A program made the position numbers and the translations under genes. Source: Yoonia sp. (lineage in GTDB: Bacteria > Pseudomonadota > Alphaproteobacteria > Rhodobacterales > Rhodobacteraceae). Taken from it: a stretch of 64,000 nucleotides of DNA. Location of the stretch: NCBI RefSeq assembly GCF_014859355.1, contig NZ_JACUUJ010000001.1:165485-229484 (forward strand), read 5' to 3'. Under the pieces are notes generated by a model. It saw nothing but the letters and a program-made list of their open reading frames with translations. It did no database searches and was not told where the DNA came from. This document shows, piece by piece, positions 1 through 8,413 of the stretch; the stretch's first letter is position 1; every line of letters starts with the position of its first letter.

Positions 1-249
1 CGGTTCAAACGCCAGACGCTGGTTTTCAGCGGCCAGCGCTGTTTCAATCTCGGCCAAGGGCGTGCCCGCCTGCGCCACAATCGTCAACGCGCCCGGTTCA
101 TACAGCGTGATGCCCGACAGGCCCGTTGTGCGCAACACCGCGCCCGTGCTGCGCCCGATGGGCCGCGTGCCACCACCGACAATCCGCAATGGGCCGTCGG
201 CCTCTTTGATCAACTGCGCAAGCGCGTCTTCTGTTTCTGGCGTCATCAT
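1..249 (-). CDS. glcE: Glycolate oxidase subunit GlcE (FAD-binding), cut by the window edge
   Basis: Only the first 83 residues are visible; the rest lies beyond base 1. The gene begins at tandem ATG codons (249 and 246) with GGAAGAAG just upstream. Residues 23-32 read IVGGGTRPIG, a glycine-rich stretch of the FAD-binding fold, followed by GALTIVAQAGTPLAEIE, as in GlcE. GlcE works with GlcD and GlcF to oxidise glycolate to glyoxylate at the membrane. It follows glcD on the same strand after a 59-base gap that holds a repeat element, so the two are probably co-transcribed and glcF is expected next, outside the window. Family assignment is by motif and by its neighbour. Confidence 0.85.
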   Translation of the reverse strand, partial: MMTPETEDALAQLIKEADGPLRIVGGGTRPIGRSTGAVLRTTGLSGITLYEPGALTIVAQAGTPLAEIETALAAENQRLAFEP

Positions 250-308
250 CGCTTCTTCCGCGTAAAAATATCCTGGGGGGAGGGCGCAGCCCGGAGGGCA
301 AAGCCCCC
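250..308 (-). repeat. Intergenic repeat-like element between glcD and glcE
   Basis: On the minus strand this gap has a GC-rich part (GGGGGCTTTGCCC, then CTGCGCCCTCCCCC) followed by GGATATTTTTACGCGGAAGAAG. The second part resembles gaps at 4659-4693 and 23030-23065 (a GATATTT core and a GGAAGA-type tail). The purine tail falls directly in front of the glcE start and may act as its ribosome binding site. It looks like one copy of a degenerate intergenic family common in this group of bacteria; that last point is recollection, not tested here. Confidence 0.45.
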
Positions 309-1742
309 TTACGCGGCGCGCCGCGTTTGGGACGACGCCAATGGAAACACCTTGGCGGGGTTAAGCAGCCATCTTGGATCAAAAACATCCTTGACGGCCA
401 TCTGTGCCTCCAGATCGGCAGGGGCGAATTGCACGGTCATCAAATCGCGTTTTTCAATCCCGACCCCATGTTCGCCGGTCAGACATCCGCCCACCTCGAC
501 ACATAGCTTCAGGATCTCGGCGCCGAATTCCTCGCACAGTTCCAGATCGCCCGGTTTGTTGGCGTCAAACAGGATCAGCGGGTGCATGTTGCCATCACCG
601 GCGTGAAACACATTGCCGACATCCAGACCAAATTCCTTTGACATCTCGCCGATGCGTTTCAGCACGAAAGGCAACGATGACACGGGGATCGTGCCGTCAA
701 GGCACATGTAGTCGTTGATCTGACCCATGGCGCCAAAGGCCGATTTGCGGCCCAGCCAGATGCGCCCCGCCTCGTCAGCGTCCTTTGCTTCGCGCAGTTC
801 TACAGGGTTATGCTTGCGCGCGATGTCCATGATCAGCGCCAGCTGATGGTCAATCTCGGCGTCCGAGCCTTCGACTTCCACGATCAATAGCGCCTCGCAC
901 ATCGGATACCCCGCATGGGCAAAGGCTTCGGTCGCCTCGATGCAGGGGCGGTCCATGAATTCAATCGCCACCGGCAGCACGCCGGCTTTGATAATGTCGG
1001 TTACGACCTGCCCTGCCACTTCGGAACTGTCGTAGCCCATCAGCACGGGCCGCGCGCCTTCAGGTTTTGGCAAAATACGCAGCGTTGCTTCGGTCACAAC
1101 GCCCAACTGCCCTTCTGACCCGCAAATTACCCCCAGCAGATCCAGCCCGCCCGCATCCAGATGCGCGCCACCGATTTCGACCACGGTGCCATCCATCAGC
1201 ACCATCGTCACGCCCAGCAGGTTGTTGGTGGTCACGCCGTATTTCAGGCAGTGCGCCCCGCCGGAATTCATCGCGATATTGCCGGCAATCGCACAGGCCA
1301 ACTGGCTGGACGGATCGGGCGCATAGAAAAACCCGTCCTGTTCCACCGCCCCGGTGACAGACAGGTTTGTGCGGCCCGTTTGCACACGAATATAGCGGTC
1401 GTCATAATTCGTCTCGATCACGCCGTTCATGCGCGCCACGCCCAGAATGACGCAATCAGCCGTTGGCAGCGCCCCTCCGGCCAATGATGTGCCCGACCCG
1501 CGTGGCACTACTGGCACGCCCATGTCATGACATATCCGCAGAACGGCGGCGACGTCCTGTGTGTTTGACGGCAGCACAGCACACATCGGTGGACAACGAT
1601 AGGCCGTCAGCCCGTCGCATTCATAGGCTTTGGTTTCTGCAACATCTGAAATCACGGCATCCGGTCGCAAAACCCTTTGCAGTTCAGCGACAACCTGATC
1701 TTTCCGGGATATCACTGCGGTGCTGGGTGCGGGCATTTCCAT
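309..1742 (-). CDS. glcD: Glycolate oxidase subunit GlcD (FAD-linked oxidase)
   Basis: This 477-residue flavoprotein is full length for GlcD. It has the FAD_binding_4 domain in the first half, with PRGSGTSLAGG at residues 80-90, and an FAD-oxidase C-terminal domain with the HAGDGNMHP and GEHGVG motifs that complete the active site. It oxidises glycolate to glyoxylate together with GlcE and GlcF, passing electrons to the respiratory chain. The start at 1742 has GGAGG six bases upstream. The GntR-type palindrome at 1766-1788 lies just before it and is the likely control site. A more distant paralogue lies at 44949-46364; this copy is called glcD because glcE follows it. Confidence 0.93.
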   Translation of the reverse strand: MEMPAPSTAVISRKDQVVAELQRVLRPDAVISDVAETKAYECDGLTAYRCPPMCAVLPSNTQDVAAVLRICHDMGVPVVPRGSGTSLAGGALPTADCVILGVARMNGVIETNYDDRYIRVQTGRTNLSVTGAVEQDGFFYAPDPSSQLACAIAGNIAMNSGGAHCLKYGVTTNNLLGVTMVLMDGTVVEIGGAHLDAGGLDLLGVICGSEGQLGVVTEATLRILPKPEGARPVLMGYDSSEVAGQVVTDIIKAGVLPVAIEFMDRPCIEATEAFAHAGYPMCEALLIVEVEGSDAEIDHQLALIMDIARKHNPVELREAKDADEAGRIWLGRKSAFGAMGQINDYMCLDGTIPVSSLPFVLKRIGEMSKEFGLDVGNVFHAGDGNMHPLILFDANKPGDLELCEEFGAEILKLCVEVGGCLTGEHGVGIEKRDLMTVQFAPADLEAQMAVKDVFDPRWLLNPAKVFPLASSQTRRAA

Positions 1743-1765
1743 CAGATACCTCCTTCAAGGGATAT

Positions 1766-1788
1766 ATTGGTAATAATATATTACCAAT
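1766..1788. promoter_or_regulatory. Perfect 9+9 palindrome, candidate GntR/FadR-type operator
   Basis: The arms are ATTGGTAAT and ATTACCAAT with a five-base spacer (AATAT). TTGGT...ACCAA symmetry is typical of operators bound by FadR-subfamily GntR regulators (PdhR, LldR; GlcC is in the same subfamily). It lies 23 bases before the glcD start and 45 bases before the divergent DUF599 gene, so it could control either. No GntR gene is in the window. Confidence 0.65.
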
Positions 1789-1833
1789 TTTGCGATATGG
1801 CAAGTCTATTGATGAAACGCTAAGAGAGAACTC

Positions 1834-2532
1834 ATGACAATGATGGATCACCTCAGCCTGCTAACCCTACTGGATTGGTGCGCACTGGCATTGATGCTGG
1901 TGGCATGGTTCGGAATCGGATGGTGGATCGAACACCCCGGGGTGCGTTGGCCGTCGGTGACAACGTTGATTGCGCAACGCCGGCGCGACTGGATGCGTGT
2001 TTTCGTGGCCCGTGACCCGCGTATCTTTGACAGCCAGTTGTTGGCCAGTCTGCGCCAGGGCACGGCCTTCTTTGCTTCGACCAGCTTGCTTGCGATCGGG
2101 GGTGTCCTTGCACTGTTGGGTAATACAGATCCCCTGCGCGGTTTCGCCGCAGAGGTTAGCAGCGCGCAGGTGCCCGCACTTGTTTGGCAAGTCAAGCTGG
2201 GTCTGGTGGCACTTCTTCTGACAAACGCGTTTCTGAAATTTGTCTGGGCGAATCGGGTTTTCGGATATTGTGCCGTCGTCATGGGATCGGTCCCCAACGA
2301 TCCGGCCGATCCCAGCGCCTATCCACTTGCCGCACAGGCCGGCGAATTGAACGTGCGGGCGGCGCTCAATTTCAACCGGGGCCTGCGGGCAATTTATTTC
2401 GCATTGGGCGCTGTGGCATGGCTTTTGGGGGCCGTGCCCTTGATGATCGCAACCGTGATCGTGGTCTGGACCGTTTGGTCGCGTGAATTTGCCTCGATCC
2501 CGCGCAGCATCCTGTTGCGCAATAAACTCTGA
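1834..2532 (+). CDS. DUF599 family membrane protein
   Basis: This 232-residue protein has the layout of the DUF599 family: one hydrophobic helix at about residues 9-31, a basic cytoplasmic stretch with RRRDWMRVFVARDPRIFD, then three further hydrophobic segments at about 78-98, 115-145 and 186-212. The family is inner-membrane and has no assigned function. It is divergent from glcD across the palindrome at 1766-1788 and convergent with the next gene, so it seems to stand alone. Nothing in it suggests transport or catalysis. Confidence 0.8.
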   Translation: MTMMDHLSLLTLLDWCALALMLVAWFGIGWWIEHPGVRWPSVTTLIAQRRRDWMRVFVARDPRIFDSQLLASLRQGTAFFASTSLLAIGGVLALLGNTDPLRGFAAEVSSAQVPALVWQVKLGLVALLLTNAFLKFVWANRVFGYCAVVMGSVPNDPADPSAYPLAAQAGELNVRAALNFNRGLRAIYFALGAVAWLLGAVPLMIATVIVVWTVWSREFASIPRSILLRNKL

Positions 2533-2576
2533 CATCCCGCAGACCGCCGCTCTGGCGTAAAGCGCGGGCGCAACGC

Positions 2577-4643
2577 TCAGCGTCGCCCTTCGCGTAGCCA
2601 CGCCCCGATCATGAGAATTGCGGCAATCAGAAGAAATGCCCAGGCAGGCAGAACTGGTATAATATTGATCTCGGCCGTGCGGTAGGCCCCTCGCGGGGTG
2701 ATCCCGATCCATCCCCGACCGGTCGCAGGGCGGCCTTCGCGCACGCTGCGAATGGCGACATCACCGTCAGATATTGCCATCACCCCACCGCCCGAACCTG
2801 CCACGACCGGTGCAAGGGTTTCTGCGCTGGCAATGGTTTGTTCAAATTCTCGCGGGGCAGATGGCCCCAGTGCGATGACGGCTGATTTATACCCGTCGTC
2901 GATTCGGTAAAGTCCAATTTCCGGCGCGTCCCACAGGGTTTCAAAGCGCCCCGGCGCCACGTCTTCCAGCGTCAGAACGGTTTCGGTGCCATCCGGATGC
3001 GTCACGGTCACATCGCCGGTGTTGGACCCCAGCGTGCGCCGGATGATGCGCATGGTCTGTCCGACAGGTTCGACCCTCAGTGCCTCTTCCTCCAGCTCGG
3101 GTTCTTTCATCATCCAATGGGCCAAACGCCGCAGCAATTCCAACTGTGGCCCGCCGCCTTCGAACCCGCGGTCCCATAGCCAGCTATGATCCGACGCGAG
3201 CAACGACACCCGCCCTTCACCGATCCTGTCCAACACCAGCAGCGGGCGATTATCCAGACCGGACATAACCGTCGTCGCTGTGTCCGACACCAAAACATCA
3301 ACCAAACGGAACCAGCGTCCCCAACCAGGACCGTCGCCGTCCGGGGTGGGCGCATAGCTGTCCAACCCCGCGGTCACCGGATGCCGTTGCCCCAGATCGG
3401 TGATTTGCGGTGTGAACCCCTGTTCAAAGACCCGCGCAGTCGGTGCGCCGGGCAGAATATCACCCAAAGGCGAGCGATAGATACTTTCTGCTGCGCCATA
3501 TTCCGGCCCGGATGAAATCAGCACGGCACCGCCCTGTTCCACATAATTGCGGATGTTTTCCAGATATGCGCTGGGCAGGATGCCGCGCCTGCGGTAGCGA
3601 TCAAAGATGATCAGGTCGAAATCATGGATCTTTTCCAAAAAAAGTTCGCGCGTCGGGAAGGCAATCAACGACAACTCACTGACCGGCACACCGTCCTGCT
3701 TTTCGGGAGGGCGCAAAATGGTGAAATGCACCAGATCGACCGATGCGTCCGATTTCAGCAGATTGCGCCATGTCCGTTCCCCCGGGTGCGGTTCGCCCGA
3801 GACAAGCAGCACTCGCAACCTGTCACGCACACCGTTGATCTGAACGACCGCGCTGTTGTTGCGGTCGGTCAGCTCGCCCTCGGCTTGTGGAATGCTGAAC
3901 TGTAACACGTTCATCCCCCCGCGTGGCAGCGTCAGCGGCAGCCTTATATCTTGCCCGATGGGCACCGGCAGGGTCAACGGGGCTTCACCGTCAATCGACA
4001 CAGACAAAGGCACGGTTTGTGTGCGCGGCGCGGCGCCCTGATCCTCGATCCGCAAGGTCAGAACGACCTCTTCCCCCAGGATGGCAAAGGCAGGGGCATT
4101 GGACACCACCAGCCGCCGGTCCCAGTCATCCGGTTGACCGGTCAGCAAAGTATGCAGCGGCGCCGGCAAGGCAGGGGTGCGGTCCAGATCATGCAGGCGC
4201 CCGTCGGTTGCAAGGATGATCCCGGCGATGCGCCCGCGCGGTTCATCAGCCAAGGCTTGCGACAGGGCGGTCATCAGGGTCGTGCCAGTATCACCGGCAC
4301 CATCGCCGACGGTGACTATCCGCAACTCTGTGTCCGGTTGCCGGGCCAGTTCTTCTTGGATATTGGCGATCGCGGCGGCGTTTTGTAAGGGCCGGTCGCC
4401 GATCTGCTGGCTGGCGCTTTCGTCGACGACCAGTATGACAATATCACTGAGCGTTTCGCGGTCTTCACGCTGGATTGCGGGGTTCGCCATGGCGGCCAGC
4501 AGGGCCAGCGCCGCCAATCCGCGCAGCCACCAGCCTGATAGGCGACGCCAGATCGCAAGCGCCAACCCCAAGGACGCAAGTGCGATCACCGCGTAGAGCG
4601 CCAACAGCGGGATCAGCGGATCCAGGATCAGGGTTCCGGTCAC
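2577..4643 (-). CDS. Large membrane protein with glutamine-amidotransferase-like fold, MoxR cassette
   Basis: This 688-residue protein has two N-terminal membrane helices (about 8-30 and 38-55), a long extracytoplasmic-type body and one C-terminal helix (about 660-682) ending in basic residues. VILVVDESAS near residue 70 resembles a von Willebrand A-type metal site. The central part (VLLVSGEPHPGERTW, then ISSGPEYG) matches the class I glutamine-amidotransferase-like domain often annotated in this position. It starts with GTG at 4643. It is the last gene of the MoxR-DUF58-DUF4159 series on this strand, after a 73-base gap with a palindromic element. Biochemical role unknown. Confidence 0.75.
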   Translation of the reverse strand: MTGTLILDPLIPLLALYAVIALASLGLALAIWRRLSGWWLRGLAALALLAAMANPAIQREDRETLSDIVILVVDESASQQIGDRPLQNAAAIANIQEELARQPDTELRIVTVGDGAGDTGTTLMTALSQALADEPRGRIAGIILATDGRLHDLDRTPALPAPLHTLLTGQPDDWDRRLVVSNAPAFAILGEEVVLTLRIEDQGAAPRTQTVPLSVSIDGEAPLTLPVPIGQDIRLPLTLPRGGMNVLQFSIPQAEGELTDRNNSAVVQINGVRDRLRVLLVSGEPHPGERTWRNLLKSDASVDLVHFTILRPPEKQDGVPVSELSLIAFPTRELFLEKIHDFDLIIFDRYRRRGILPSAYLENIRNYVEQGGAVLISSGPEYGAAESIYRSPLGDILPGAPTARVFEQGFTPQITDLGQRHPVTAGLDSYAPTPDGDGPGWGRWFRLVDVLVSDTATTVMSGLDNRPLLVLDRIGEGRVSLLASDHSWLWDRGFEGGGPQLELLRRLAHWMMKEPELEEEALRVEPVGQTMRIIRRTLGSNTGDVTVTHPDGTETVLTLEDVAPGRFETLWDAPEIGLYRIDDGYKSAVIALGPSAPREFEQTIASAETLAPVVAGSGGGVMAISDGDVAIRSVREGRPATGRGWIGITPRGAYRTAEINIIPVLPAWAFLLIAAILMIGAWLREGRR

Positions 4644-4658
4644 AGTGACGCCTTTCCG

Positions 4659-4711
4659 CTTCTTTCAAGCATAAATATCTCTGCCGGAGGCATCAAATTT
4701 CTAGAAATTTG
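4659..4711 (-). repeat. Intergenic palindromic element, copy A
   Basis: On the minus strand the element starts with a perfect 18-base palindrome (4694-4711; half-site CAAATTTCT), runs through GCCTCCGGCAGAGATATTTA and ends in TTGAAAGAAGCGG before the GTG start at 4643. The copy at 23008-23065 has the same order: palindrome, CCTCCGG, GATATTTATGC, GAAG tail. The palindrome can form a hairpin in RNA or a cruciform in DNA. Confidence 0.65.
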
Positions 4712-4716
4712 TTCCA

Positions 4717-7476
4717 TCATTGCCCCAATCTGTCCAGCAGGTCGGGCACATGCACCTGATCGGATTTATAATTGCCAGTCAGCACATGCATGATCACATT
4801 GACACCAAAGCGCAGCGCGATTTCGCGCTGCCGTTCACCTGCGGTGCCTCGCCCGACGGGAAACATCCGGTTGCCATTGCGGTCAACGGCCCAAGCGCGC
4901 GCCCAGTCGTTGCCGCCAATGATCACCGGCGTCACACCGTCATTCAGTGCGCGGAACGGCATCCCTTCGGCCCGTGCTGCCCCTGGTGGCGCCGCTTCGA
5001 CCCAGACATCGCGGCTGGAAAATCGACCTGGAAAATCCTGCAACAGATAAAACGTGCGTGTCAGCACGTGATCTGACGGGATCGGTTCAAGTGCCGGAAT
5101 GTCTAGCGACCGGGCAATCGCCTGCAATTTGCGCCCCGCGGGCGAACCCGAGCCGAAACGGGCCGTGTCTGCGTCGCGGGTGTCGAACATGATCATGCCG
5201 CCGCTGCGCAGATAGCGGTTCAGTTTGGCATAAGCGTCTCGGCTTGGCAGCGGTTGGTCGGCGGTGATGGGCCAGTAAAGAAACGGAAAAAACGCCAGTT
5301 CATCGGATTCAAGGTTCACGCCAAGCGGTTCGCCGGGTTCGATGGATGTCCGCCGGAAAAGCGTTTGTGACAGCCCGCGCAGCCCGGCCGCTGTCACGTC
5401 ATCGGTTTGTTGGTCACCGGTCAGCACATGGCCCAGCACCACCTCGGATGTGGCGCGGATGGCAAAGTCATCGCCTTGCACAGGTTGTGCTTGTGCATCC
5501 GGCACGGCCAGCGACATCAGAAAAATAGCAGCCGCCAGATCGGCACGCGGACCACGCAGCCGCCCGCCCAAGGCAAGCGATGCAATCACATCAATCAGCA
5601 ACAGGCCGATAGCCGCAGCCAACAGCCAGCCTTTCAAAGCGGTCTCACGCAGGGTCGTCATCCCCTCAACAGCTATTCGCGCGGGCCATTGGGCGACTTC
5701 CAGTGCCGTATCGGGGCCAATCACGTTGACGGCCAGTTGCCTGTCCGTGCCGGTATAAAGACCTGGTTGCAGCTCTGGCCCGGCGGTGGCCTCGGCCAGC
5801 CGTTCACCGGGCACACCGGATTGCGCGCTGGCGTCGTTCAGCCGCCCGAACGCATCAAGCAGCTTGCCGGGCATCCATGTCGTGCCTTCCAGTGCGGCGG
5901 CATCCGGCGTGGCAGGCCGCGTCGACACGGCGAGCCTTTCCAGCATTTGCACAAAAAGCCCCGACAGCGGCAAGGTAGACCATTCGGCATTTGCCGTCAC
6001 ATGGAACAGCACGATCTGCCCTTCTCCGGCCACCTTGCGCGTGACCAGCGGTGTGCCGTCAGCCAGTTGCGCGACGACACGTTCGGCCAGCGTTGGGTCG
6101 GGTTGGGCCATGACCTGACTGGTGACGGCGACATCGGCAGGCACGGGAAGGCCGAAAAACGGGCTGCTGGTTTCAAAAGGCGCCAGCGATTTCGGCTCTC
6201 CCCAACTCATTGTGCCGCCAACACTGCGCCCGCCAGACCGCAGCCGCACCGGCAAAAGCGGGTCTTCGGTATTGCGCCCCAGATCAGAGGCCGCCAACCT
6301 TGGCCCGGCAAACCGCAAGAGCAATCCACCGTTTTCCACCCATGTCAGAACGGCATCAGCTTCGCCGGCCGCCAGCGTGGCCACATCGGCCAGCACAAGA
6401 ACATCAGGGTTTGCCAAAAGAATATCCGCCAAGCTGCCCGCGATCAGGTCGGCGGTAGGGTCGAGTGCCTCGCGCAGGTAATAAAGTGGCGACAGCAGTT
6501 CCAGCGTTTCGCGGTTTTCGTCGCCAGCGATCAGCGCCACCTTGCGCCGTTTCAGCGCATCATCTGTCAGGCTGACGGCCCCCGCCGAGCGCAGGCCGCT
6601 GATTTCAAACCGCGTGATCCGGTTGCGTAATTCGGGAGGTAAAACCATGGCGGTTCCGCCTGCCGCGTCACCCGCCGCGATCGTCAAAGGCACCGTCGCG
6701 AGTTGCCGTTCGACGCCCGCAGGGTCCAGCCCGATGGCGTTGATTGACGTTTCAACCGGATTGCCCAAAGGTGTGCGCACTGCTGAAATCTGCACCTGTC
6801 CATCGACAAACCGGGCAGGGCGGATGCCAAGGATTTGGCGCGGGGTTTGGAACACCGTCACTGGCCCGGCGGATTCAACCGTGTTCAGAAGGTCGGTGCG
6901 TCCGGGGTAATCCAGCCCGTCAGACAGCCAATAGGTTTCGAACTGACCGGTCCGGCTGGCAAAATATTCTGCCGGATCTTGGGGTTGCCACGGATTGGGC
7001 GCAAGGTTGGGCAGGCGATTGCGCCATGTTCCGGGGGCCGCAAAGGGCAAATCTTCGGTTGGTAAATCGGTCAGGTTTACCACAGCGACCCGCCGGTCAG
7101 AAAGGGCGGCTTCAGCGAGCAACCTGTCGATCTGGTCGCGCCTGGCCTGCCAGTCTGCCGCACCGGCCCATGATCCATCCAACATAATGACCAAATCGCC
7201 GCGCCCGTCGCGGGTTTCTTGCGGGTTCAGAACAGGACCGGCAAAACCTATGATCACCGCCGCAACGGCAAGCATCCGCAACAGCAAAAGCCACCAAGGC
7301 GTCCGGTCGGATTGGGCTTCGTCATCGGTCAGCCCCAAAAGCAGCGCCACGCCGGGAAAGCGTCGCCGGACAGGGGCGGGGGGCACGGCGCGGAGCAGGA
7401 TCCACAGGACCGGCAGGGCGATCAGGGCCAGCAGGAGTAGAGGGGCAGTAAAGCCAAGGGAGCCAATGATCCACAT
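4717..7476 (-). CDS. BatA/DUF4159 domain membrane protein, MoxR cassette
   Basis: From the ATG at 7476 the protein has 919 residues. The N-terminus (WIIGSLGFTAPLLLLALIALPVLWILLRAVPP) is the BatA-type membrane start, followed by a second helix and a von Willebrand A-like stretch (VIMLDGSWAGA). A membrane helix near residue 640 leads into a C-terminal DUF4159 domain of about 210 residues (from DDFAIRATSEV to the end). The open frame runs 41 codons further upstream but would overlap the DUF58 gene, and those residues do not look like the family. It lies between the DUF58 gene and the amidotransferase-like gene and is probably a membrane partner of the MoxR ATPase. Confidence 0.8.
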   Translation of the reverse strand: MWIIGSLGFTAPLLLLALIALPVLWILLRAVPPAPVRRRFPGVALLLGLTDDEAQSDRTPWWLLLLRMLAVAAVIIGFAGPVLNPQETRDGRGDLVIMLDGSWAGAADWQARRDQIDRLLAEAALSDRRVAVVNLTDLPTEDLPFAAPGTWRNRLPNLAPNPWQPQDPAEYFASRTGQFETYWLSDGLDYPGRTDLLNTVESAGPVTVFQTPRQILGIRPARFVDGQVQISAVRTPLGNPVETSINAIGLDPAGVERQLATVPLTIAAGDAAGGTAMVLPPELRNRITRFEISGLRSAGAVSLTDDALKRRKVALIAGDENRETLELLSPLYYLREALDPTADLIAGSLADILLANPDVLVLADVATLAAGEADAVLTWVENGGLLLRFAGPRLAASDLGRNTEDPLLPVRLRSGGRSVGGTMSWGEPKSLAPFETSSPFFGLPVPADVAVTSQVMAQPDPTLAERVVAQLADGTPLVTRKVAGEGQIVLFHVTANAEWSTLPLSGLFVQMLERLAVSTRPATPDAAALEGTTWMPGKLLDAFGRLNDASAQSGVPGERLAEATAGPELQPGLYTGTDRQLAVNVIGPDTALEVAQWPARIAVEGMTTLRETALKGWLLAAAIGLLLIDVIASLALGGRLRGPRADLAAAIFLMSLAVPDAQAQPVQGDDFAIRATSEVVLGHVLTGDQQTDDVTAAGLRGLSQTLFRRTSIEPGEPLGVNLESDELAFFPFLYWPITADQPLPSRDAYAKLNRYLRSGGMIMFDTRDADTARFGSGSPAGRKLQAIARSLDIPALEPIPSDHVLTRTFYLLQDFPGRFSSRDVWVEAAPPGAARAEGMPFRALNDGVTPVIIGGNDWARAWAVDRNGNRMFPVGRGTAGERQREIALRFGVNVIMHVLTGNYKSDQVHVPDLLDRLGQ

Positions 7477-7479
7477 TAT

Positions 7480-7535
7480 TGCATCCCCTGGGGCGCTGCC
7501 CCAGACCCCGGAGTTTTTGGGCCAAGATGAAGATG
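7480..7535 (+). repeat. Intergenic repeat-like element in the MoxR cassette
   Basis: The gap between the DUF58 and DUF4159 genes holds a GC-rich inverted repeat (CCCTGGGGC / GCCCCAG) followed on the plus strand by GGAGTTTTTGGGCCAAGATG and a GAAGATGAAG tail. The second part is close to 52404-52430, which reads GAGTTTTTTTACCAAGATGA. The element is antisense to the surrounding genes. Confidence 0.5.
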
Positions 7536-7540
7536 AAGCA

Positions 7541-8413
7541 TCATCTGTGCTGTTCCAGCGCGCCATAAAGCCAAAGAAGGGCTTTTGTCGCGCTGTCATT
7601 GGTGTGGTGGGTCTGAAACTGCCAACCGGTTGTCTGCACCAGATGGGTCAGCCGGTCTTTGCGTTCCGCCAGCCGGTCGAGATAGCGTTGTTTCAGATCG
7701 CCGGCTTTCAGTGTTTCGTGCTGCAGGCTGCCGGACATGCTTTGGAATATGGTGCGCCCATCGAAAGGAAAGGTTTCCTCTTGTGGGTCAAGCACCTGGA
7801 CCAGCGCGCCGCGCACGCCCCTGTCGGCTGCACGCAGCAGGGCATCAGCGATGGGTTGAAGGTCGCCCAGGAAATCGGAGATGAAAATTGCGCGGGAATG
7901 CGGCAGCATCCCTTGGGTCGTCGGGGTGCCGTAATCGGCATCGTCATCCACCGACAAGAGCTGCGCCATCTGCACCACCTGTGCCGCGCCACGGCGCGGG
8001 GGCAGGCGCAAACCTGTCAGGCCGACCCGTTCGCCGCCACGGATCAGCAAGATCGCGCAGGCCAGCCCCAGCACGCGGGCGCGCTGCGCCTTGGAGGGCA
8101 GATTGGAGTCAGAGCTGAAGGACATTGCGGCGGCCTGATCGACCCAAAGGATGATGGATTGGGCGATCTGCCATTCCTTGTCTTGCACGAAATTGACATC
8201 TGACCGTGCCGACCGCCGCCAGTCGATGCTGCGGGCCTCGTCATGGGTCTGGGCGGGGCGGTATTGCCAGAAAGTATCCCCCGTGCCCGCCCGCTTGCGC
8301 CCGTGTTCGCCCAACAATACCGTTGTCGCAAGACGCTCTGCCTCGACCAGGAGGGCGGGCATGGGGGCGGCCAGCGATTCCGCCTTTGAGCGCAGGACAA
8401 GCGGTTGGGTCAC
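7541..8413 (-). CDS. DUF58 domain protein, MoxR cassette
   Basis: This 290-residue protein has the DUF58 signature near residues 60-72 (EARSIDWRRSARSD) followed by a von Willebrand A-like domain (ILWVDQAAAMSFSS), the usual structure of DUF58 proteins. It is soluble: no membrane helix is apparent. It overlaps the MoxR ATPase gene by four bases, implying coupled translation. By analogy with other MoxR operons it may be a client or adaptor of the ATPase; this is inference. Confidence 0.88.
   Translation of the reverse strand: MTQPLVLRSKAESLAAPMPALLVEAERLATTVLLGEHGRKRAGTGDTFWQYRPAQTHDEARSIDWRRSARSDVNFVQDKEWQIAQSIILWVDQAAAMSFSSDSNLPSKAQRARVLGLACAILLIRGGERVGLTGLRLPPRRGAAQVVQMAQLLSVDDDADYGTPTTQGMLPHSRAIFISDFLGDLQPIADALLRAADRGVRGALVQVLDPQEETFPFDGRTIFQSMSGSLQHETLKAGDLKQRYLDRLAERKDRLTHLVQTTGWQFQTHHTNDSATKALLWLYGALEQHR

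Noticed and set aside
5407..6630. Long plus-strand open frame (407 codons) inside the DUF4159 gene
   Set aside because: Composition is typical of an antisense frame and it has no recognisable domain; the minus-strand gene is well supported.
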